A DNA stretch of 64,000 nt from Chloroflexota bacterium. GTDB taxonomy: Bacteria; Chloroflexota; Dehalococcoidia; UBA2979. Positions within the stretch are counted from its first letter, which is position 1. Each line of letters opens with the position of its first letter. Shown in pieces: positions 60,602-64,000 of the stretch. Made by a program: the position numbers and the translations under genes. The notes beneath the pieces are model-generated. The model was given only the letters and a program-made list of their open reading frames with translations, ran no database searches and was not told the DNA's origin. Location: positions 40,343 through 104,342 of the forward strand of contig CANKAU010000006.1 of the NCBI GenBank assembly GCA_947479915.1, read 5' to 3'.

Positions 60602-61534
60602 ATGCGACTTGTGACGTACACCTCCCGCGGAACAACGCGCGCCGGCGCGATGGTGGGCTCCGAGCACGTGGTGGATCTCGCTCGGGGCTATGCCGCGAGG
60701 GGCGAGGTTCTCGGCACCCTCCGTGAGCTGCCCGCCGAGATGCTCGACCTGCTCGACCTGGGTGACGAGGGCCTGGACGCGGCGCGCGCCGTGGTCGCAT
60801 GGGCGGAGTCGCGCCGCGACGACACTGACCTGCGGGACGCCGGCGTGATCTGGCGCACGGACGAGGTCGGCTTCCGCCTGGCGGCGCCGATCCCGGAGCC
60901 GCGCACGGTATATGCCATCGGACTGAACTACCGCGCGCACGCCGCCGAGATCGGCGCGGCGGTGCCCACGCGGCCGATCGTCTTCGCGAAGGTGCGCTCG
61001 TGCATCGTCGGCGACGGCGACGCCATCGAGATCCCGAAGGCAAGCGAGCAGGTCGACTGGGAGGCGGAGCTCTGCTTCGTCATTGGCACGGGTGGTCGCC
61101 ACATCGCCGCGAAGGACGCGCTGAACCACGTCGCCGGGTACATGAACGGCAATGACGTATCGGTGCGCGACTGGCAGATGCACTTCCCCACCTGGATGAT
61201 GGGCAAGGGCTTCGACACCCACGGCCCGATCGGGCCGTTCCTTGTCACCCGCGACGAAGTGCCCGACCCGCATGCACTCAAGGTGCAGCTCTGGGTGAAC
61301 GATGTGCTCAAGCAGGAGTCCTCCACGGACGACCTGATCTTCAACATCCCTCAGATCATCGAGTACGTGTCCGAGGCGGTGACGCTGCAGCCGGGCGACA
61401 TCTTCTTCACGGGCACGCCGGCCGGTGTGGGCATGGGGCGCACGCCGCAGGAGTGGATGAAGGCCGGCGACGTGGTGCGCATTGAGATCGGCAACCTGGG
61501 TGTGTTGAACAACCCGGTCGTCGCGGAGGCCTAG
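60602..61534 (+). CDS. Fumarylacetoacetate hydrolase family protein
   Basis: 310 residues. An N-terminal ~75-residue cap is followed by the FAH core: YAIGLNYRAHAAEIG, PIVFAKVRSCIVGDGDAIEIPKASEQVDWEAELCFVIG (metal-binding Glu pair in DWEAEL), GYMNGNDVSVRDWQM and FTGTPAGVGMGR. The family includes 2-hydroxyhepta-2,4-diene-1,7-dioate isomerase and acylpyruvate hydrolases in aromatic catabolism; exact activity not set by sequence. GAAGGAGACCCCA precedes the ATG. Confidence 0.9.
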   Translation: MRLVTYTSRGTTRAGAMVGSEHVVDLARGYAARGEVLGTLRELPAEMLDLLDLGDEGLDAARAVVAWAESRRDDTDLRDAGVIWRTDEVGFRLAAPIPEPRTVYAIGLNYRAHAAEIGAAVPTRPIVFAKVRSCIVGDGDAIEIPKASEQVDWEAELCFVIGTGGRHIAAKDALNHVAGYMNGNDVSVRDWQMHFPTWMMGKGFDTHGPIGPFLVTRDEVPDPHALKVQLWVNDVLKQESSTDDLIFNIPQIIEYVSEAVTLQPGDIFFTGTPAGVGMGRTPQEWMKAGDVVRIEIGNLGVLNNPVVAEA

Positions 61535-61567
61535 CGCGGCCGCGCCTCGTCGGCGCGGGGACGCCTG

Positions 61568-61780
61568 CTAGCCGCGGGCGCGGACGGCGGACTCCCATGC
61601 GAGGCGGGCGTCCTCCGCGAGCGCCGCGAGGCGCGCGATCTCGGCGGTGGCCTCGTCCGTCAGCGGGAGCGCCGAAGGCGCGCCCGACGACGTGAGCGGG
61701 TAGTACAGCTCGTAGCAGGCGCGATGCATCGTCTTCGCAACCTCGTAGGCCACGCGCTTCTCGCGGCGTTCACTCACCAT
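61568..61780 (-). CDS. Small helical hypothetical protein
   Basis: 70 residues, MVSERREKRVAYEVAKTMHRACYELYYPLTSSG, mostly helix (EIARLAALAEDARLAWESAVRARG). Begins 4 nt after the next ORF upstream, so probably in one small operon with it. No family recognised. Confidence 0.55.
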   Translation of the reverse strand: MVSERREKRVAYEVAKTMHRACYELYYPLTSSGAPSALPLTDEATAEIARLAALAEDARLAWESAVRARG

Positions 61781-61784
61781 CGCG

Positions 61785-61979
61785 TTACCGTCGCACGTTC
61801 TGGGCGACCCACTCGGCGATCGAGAAGTCAGCGGGCAGCGGCTTCGGCAACAGGCCGGGGCGGCCTCGATCCTTCGCGTGCGCGGGACAGGCGACCGCGC
61901 AGCGCGTGGCGAGGACCGCGTAGTCCATCTCCCACTCGCAGCCGCAGGGCAGCGCCTCGGTCGTCTTCTCACCTGCCAT
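61785..61979 (-). CDS. Small Cys-containing hypothetical protein
   Basis: 64 residues, MAGEKTTEALPCGCEWEMDYAVLATRCAVACPAHAKDRG. The spacing CGC...C-x3-C-x2-H suggests a small zinc site. 10 nt after the upstream ORF (stop at 61990). Function unknown. Confidence 0.6.
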   Translation of the reverse strand: MAGEKTTEALPCGCEWEMDYAVLATRCAVACPAHAKDRGRPGLLPKPLPADFSIAEWVAQNVRR

Positions 61980-61989
61980 GCCGTGGTCC

Positions 61990-62172
61990 TTACTGTTGGT
62001 CGCTCGCCGGCGCGGCCGCCGCGCGGAGCGTGGTGTAGAGGGCGTTTGCGCCCTTCAGCGTCTTGAAGCTGCGCTTCACCACGCCGCCCGCCAGGACGTA
62101 GTAGCGGCCATCAGCGGGAACGGCGTCCGTCCCCTCTTCGATCGAAAGATCACCCAGCCGTTGTCGGTACAT
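61990..62172 (-). CDS. Small hypothetical protein
   Basis: 60 residues, MYRQRLGDLSIEEGTDAVPADGRYYVLAGGVVKRSFKTLKGANALYTTLR. A good SD (GGAGGCACG-ATG) supports it. Looks like a compact beta/alpha fold. Unknown function; first gene of a three-gene string of small ORFs. Confidence 0.6.
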   Translation of the reverse strand: MYRQRLGDLSIEEGTDAVPADGRYYVLAGGVVKRSFKTLKGANALYTTLRAAAAPASDQQ

Positions 62173-62204
62173 CGTGCCTCCACGGTTGTCGGGCGTATTG
62201 CGGA

Positions 62205-62594
62205 CTAGTCGCGGATGTTGCGGCGCGCTTCCGGCATCCCACGCGGCGTCACGATCCGTCGCGGGCGCTCCGGAGCCGCGGCGCGCGCGGGCGCCGTCCA
62301 CGTGCTGCGCACGCTGGCGACACTCACGGACACGACCTCCCGCCCGAGCTTCGTGCCGTCCAGCGCCTCGATCGCCCGTGCAGCGGCATCGCGCGCCATC
62401 TCCACGAATGCGAGCGGGCCTGCGCGGTAGGTGTAGTCATTCACCGGGCGCTCGAAGGCCTCGACGGTGCCGAACGGCAAGAACATGGCGCGGATCTGAG
62501 CCTCGGTCGCCGCCATGGGGACGTTGCCGATCTGGATGCGCAGACGGTCGTGCGCCGGCGTGGGGGAATCGAGGGGCGTGGAGTCAGGGGACAA
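62205..62594 (-). CDS. RRM-domain RNA-binding protein (1)
   Basis: 129 residues. RRM with RNP2 LRIQIGNVPM and RNP1-like GPLAFVEMA, then a basic tail (APERPRRIVTPRGMPEARRNIRD). RNP1 is less canonical than in the second RRM gene (no aromatic pair of the GFGFVEM type). TTG start. GTGATAC occurs 147 nt upstream, exactly as in the other RRM gene. Confidence 0.85.
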   Translation of the reverse strand: MSPDSTPLDSPTPAHDRLRIQIGNVPMAATEAQIRAMFLPFGTVEAFERPVNDYTYRAGPLAFVEMARDAAARAIEALDGTKLGREVVSVSVASVRSTWTAPARAAAPERPRRIVTPRGMPEARRNIRD

Positions 62595-62747
62595 GGAATG
62601 CTGCTTCCCGCGGGCGAACCCGACATGCCCGCCGATCCAGTGGGATCGAGCGGTACCAAGGTCTCAGTCACGGCGGGGGGCGCATGAGGAAGCGCTCGGG
62701 GGGCTGAGGGGGGACGCGGTTCGAATGCGCCGAACTCAACGTATCAC
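62595..62747 (-). promoter_or_regulatory. Long leader of RRM gene 1
   Basis: GTGATAC (62741-62747 on the minus strand; TGTGATACG resembles an extended -10) and a leader of roughly 140 nt with a CGATCC-CACT-GGATCG hairpin at 62633-62648. The arrangement matches the leader of RRM gene 2. Confidence 0.45.
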
Positions 62748-62834
62748 AGAATCACCGGCGCCATTCCGCCGCGGCCGCGCCGCCGCCCCAGGAAGGTCGA
62801 ACGATCCTGCGAATCCTCGAATGACCGAGGCACA

Positions 62835-62860
62835 GAGAAGCCCCCTTTCGGGGGCCTCTC
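62835..62860 (-). terminator. Terminator of RRM gene 2
   Basis: GAGAGGCCCCC-GAAA-GGGGGCTTCTC on the minus strand: an 11-bp stem with one mismatch and a GAAA loop, about 52 nt after the RRM 2 stop. The remainder of 62595-62912 has no gene. Confidence 0.65.
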
Positions 62861-62912
62861 CGCGGTCGCACATCCCGCCATTCACCTGCCGGGGGCGAAC
62901 CTCGATCAACCG

Positions 62913-63284
62913 CTAGTAGCGGCCGCCGCCACCACCGCCGCGCGAGCCGCCGCCGCCGTAGCCGCCGCCCCCACCGCCGTAGCCGCCACCACCACCGCCG
63001 CCGCCGTAACCACCACCACCACCGCCGCCGCCGCGCTGCTCGCGGGGCTGCGCCTCGTTCACACGGAGGGAACGACCACCGAGGTCCTTGCCGTCCAGGG
63101 CCTGGATGGCCTTCTTCGCGTCGTCATCCGCCATCTCGACGAAGCCGAAGCCGCGCATGCGGCCCGTCTCGCGGTCAGTCGGGAGCGCGCACGAGACAAC
63201 GGTGCCGTACTGCGAGAACAGCTCCGACACATCGCGCTCGGTCGAATCGAATGAGAGATTTCCAACGTAAATTCGCTGAGTCAA
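62913..63284 (-). CDS. RRM-domain RNA-binding protein with Gly-rich tail (2)
   Basis: 123 residues: an RRM (RNP2 RIYVGNLSF, RNP1 RMRGFGFVEM) and a tail of GGGGYGGGG units ending SRGGGGGGRY. The layout matches cyanobacterial/Chloroflexi Rbp proteins that are cold-induced. TTG start (LTQRIYVGNLSF); the track's longer start adds leader sequence. Confidence 0.92.
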   Translation of the reverse strand: MTQRIYVGNLSFDSTERDVSELFSQYGTVVSCALPTDRETGRMRGFGFVEMADDDAKKAIQALDGKDLGGRSLRVNEAQPREQRGGGGGGGGYGGGGGGGGYGGGGGGYGGGGSRGGGGGGRY

Positions 63285-63437
63285 CGTCCAACACTTCCAG
63301 CCGGAGAAAGAGATACCGGCGTTCCACTGCCGCCCCATTGGGCCGGCATGCTTCGTACGCTCAGGTACCGCGGGAGGAACGTGCAGGTGAGGGACGTCAC
63401 GCGAGAGGAAGAACTGAGTACAAAGAGACTGTATCAC
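63285..63437 (-). promoter_or_regulatory. Long leader of RRM gene 2
   Basis: GTGATAC at 63431-63437 (minus strand), 147 nt before the TTG, and a GCCGGCCC-AAT-GGGGCGGC hairpin at 63329-63347. Like the other RRM leader. Consistent with a cold-responsive 5' UTR; no gene in this 312-bp gap. Confidence 0.45.
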
Positions 63438-63596
63438 GCGTGGGCCCCGCCCGCGCACGACCGACCACTGTTAGCAACTCGCGAGCATTCTGCCGCAGCG
63501 CACATCACACCCCACCACGACACTGTGGGGAGTCGCGGTTCGCCAGTCGGACCAGTTGAACACCGTCACCGAGCATCGAGCCTCACCGGAGTCCCC

Positions 63597-64000
63597 ATGA
63601 CCTATCGTCCCGCGTTCCTCCTCACCGGCATCGCCGCCGCTGCCCTCGCGGCAGCCGCGTGCACGGGCACCACCGCCACGCCGACCGCGACCGTGCCGGC
63701 CGCCACGTTGCCGACGACCGCCGCGCCGAGCACGACGACTCCTGCCGCGACGACGGCCGCGGGCACGCCGGCCTCAACCGGGGCGAGCGGTGCAAGCTCT
63801 GCCACGGGCGCGACGGGCGCGACGGGGACCGCCGCCGCACGGGTGAAGATCTCGGCGATGCGCTGCACCTCGGTCACGGCATCGACAATCACGCCGATGT
63901 CGTTGCCGGCGATGTCCACGACCAGCACGCGGCTTTCCGGGGTCGGCTCCGTCACCGGGAGCCCGAAGCGCTTGCGCAGGTCGACCACGGGGATCACGCG
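63597..64000 (+). CDS. Lipoprotein N-terminus (open at right edge)
   Basis: Not in the ORF track because it has no stop in the window. ATG with CCGGAGTCCCC upstream (GGAG, good spacing). MTYRPAFLLTGIAAAALAAAACTGTTATPTAT: n-region with Arg, hydrophobic core and lipobox AAAC, then a Thr/Ala/Pro/Ser linker to about residue 82. From about 63842 the frame runs antisense to a clear CheW domain, so the true extent of this gene is doubtful. Confidence 0.55.
   Translation, partial: MTYRPAFLLTGIAAAALAAAACTGTTATPTATVPAATLPTTAAPSTTTPAATTAAGTPASTGASGASSATGATGATGTAAARVKISAMRCTSVTASTITPMSLPAMSTTSTRLSGVGSVTGSPKRLRRSTTGIT
63842..64000 (-). CDS. CheW-domain protein (partial; C-terminus apparently cut off)
   Basis: The minus strand reads RVIPVVDLRKRFGLPVTEPTPESRVLVVDIAGNDIGVIVDAVTEVQRIAEIF, a good CheW/chemotaxis-coupling core. 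The gene starts to the right of the window. The expected last ~40 CheW residues are not found; the frame continues to 63602 as Ala/Val/Pro low complexity antisense to the lipoprotein. The CheW fold normally links receptors (such as the GCS at 48088) to CheA. Confidence 0.65.

Noticed and set aside
62925-63050. Short GC repeats resembling a CRISPR or satellite array
   Set aside because: They encode the GGGGYGGGG tail of the RRM protein in frame; no spacers.

Overview
The window is GC-rich, gene-dense bacterial chromosome with few gaps, many ATGA/GTGA/TAATG stop-start overlaps and frequent GTG/TTG starts. The gene content fits a Chloroflexota bacterium, probably Dehalococcoidia (Tepidiforma- or SAR202-like): a complex I operon without the NADH-dehydrogenase module, a side-chain-oxidation type MaoC/SDR/thiolase cluster, a DUF1015-serA-aminotransferase locus, selA, comEA-comEC and RRM proteins with Gly-rich tails. 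This placement is inference; no rRNA is present.

Layout. 1-5.6 kb (-): nuoA-C-D-H-J-K-(small ORF)-nuoL; nuoL runs off the left edge, and nuoB and nuoI are absent from their usual places. 5.9-11.5 kb (+): an acyl-CoA catabolic module (DUF35 Zn-ribbon, thiolase-like protein, PHP protein, two MaoC subunits, two tandem SDRs) in two transcription units. 11.5-19.8 kb (-): argF, cdaA (c-di-AMP synthase), ybbR, der, plsY, gpsA, HEAT protein, Nudix and GNAT. 19.8-35.8 kb: comEA-comEC, cupin, rph, a Cas2/SinR-like small protein, a CDGSH protein, HIT, DUF1015, serA plus a class V aminotransferase, selA-mutS2 (mutS2 apparently starting with CTG), a Zn-ribbon protein with a duplicated domain, a phosphatase and a Nudix pair. 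35.8-49.7 kb: tRNA-Met, a receiver plus degenerate kinase pair, HIT, MFS, P450, ABC1 kinase, MMPL transporter, a large FAD/Fe-S dehydrogenase, an HDOD protein and a globin-coupled chemoreceptor. 49.7-52.7 kb: SRPBCC protein, a copper-delivery operon (His-rich protein, SCO1, PCuAC) and a CMD-family protein.

52.7-60.4 kb looks accessory. A 50-bp copy of the 3' part of tRNA-Gly lies about 850 bp from the intact tRNA and brackets a mini-island with one lipoprotein and a perfect 16-bp inverted repeat. Next come a phosphatidylserine-decarboxylase-like enzyme and three secreted proteins. Two of these, otherwise unrelated (a beta-rich adhesin-like protein and a matrixin-type metalloprotease), end in the same ~75-residue C-terminal domain.

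60.6-64 kb: FAH-family hydrolase, three small ORFs, and two RRM proteins that both start with TTG and both carry GTGATAC 147 nt upstream. At the right edge a partial CheW domain on the minus strand runs abruptly into what reads on the plus strand as a well-formed lipoprotein start.

Most interesting observations: the shared C-terminal domain of the secreted proteins, the tRNA-Gly mini-island, four genes with a -10 hexamer exactly 7 nt before ATG (leaderless candidates), the matched RRM leaders, the CheW/lipoprotein junction and the complex I operon lacking nuoB and nuoI.
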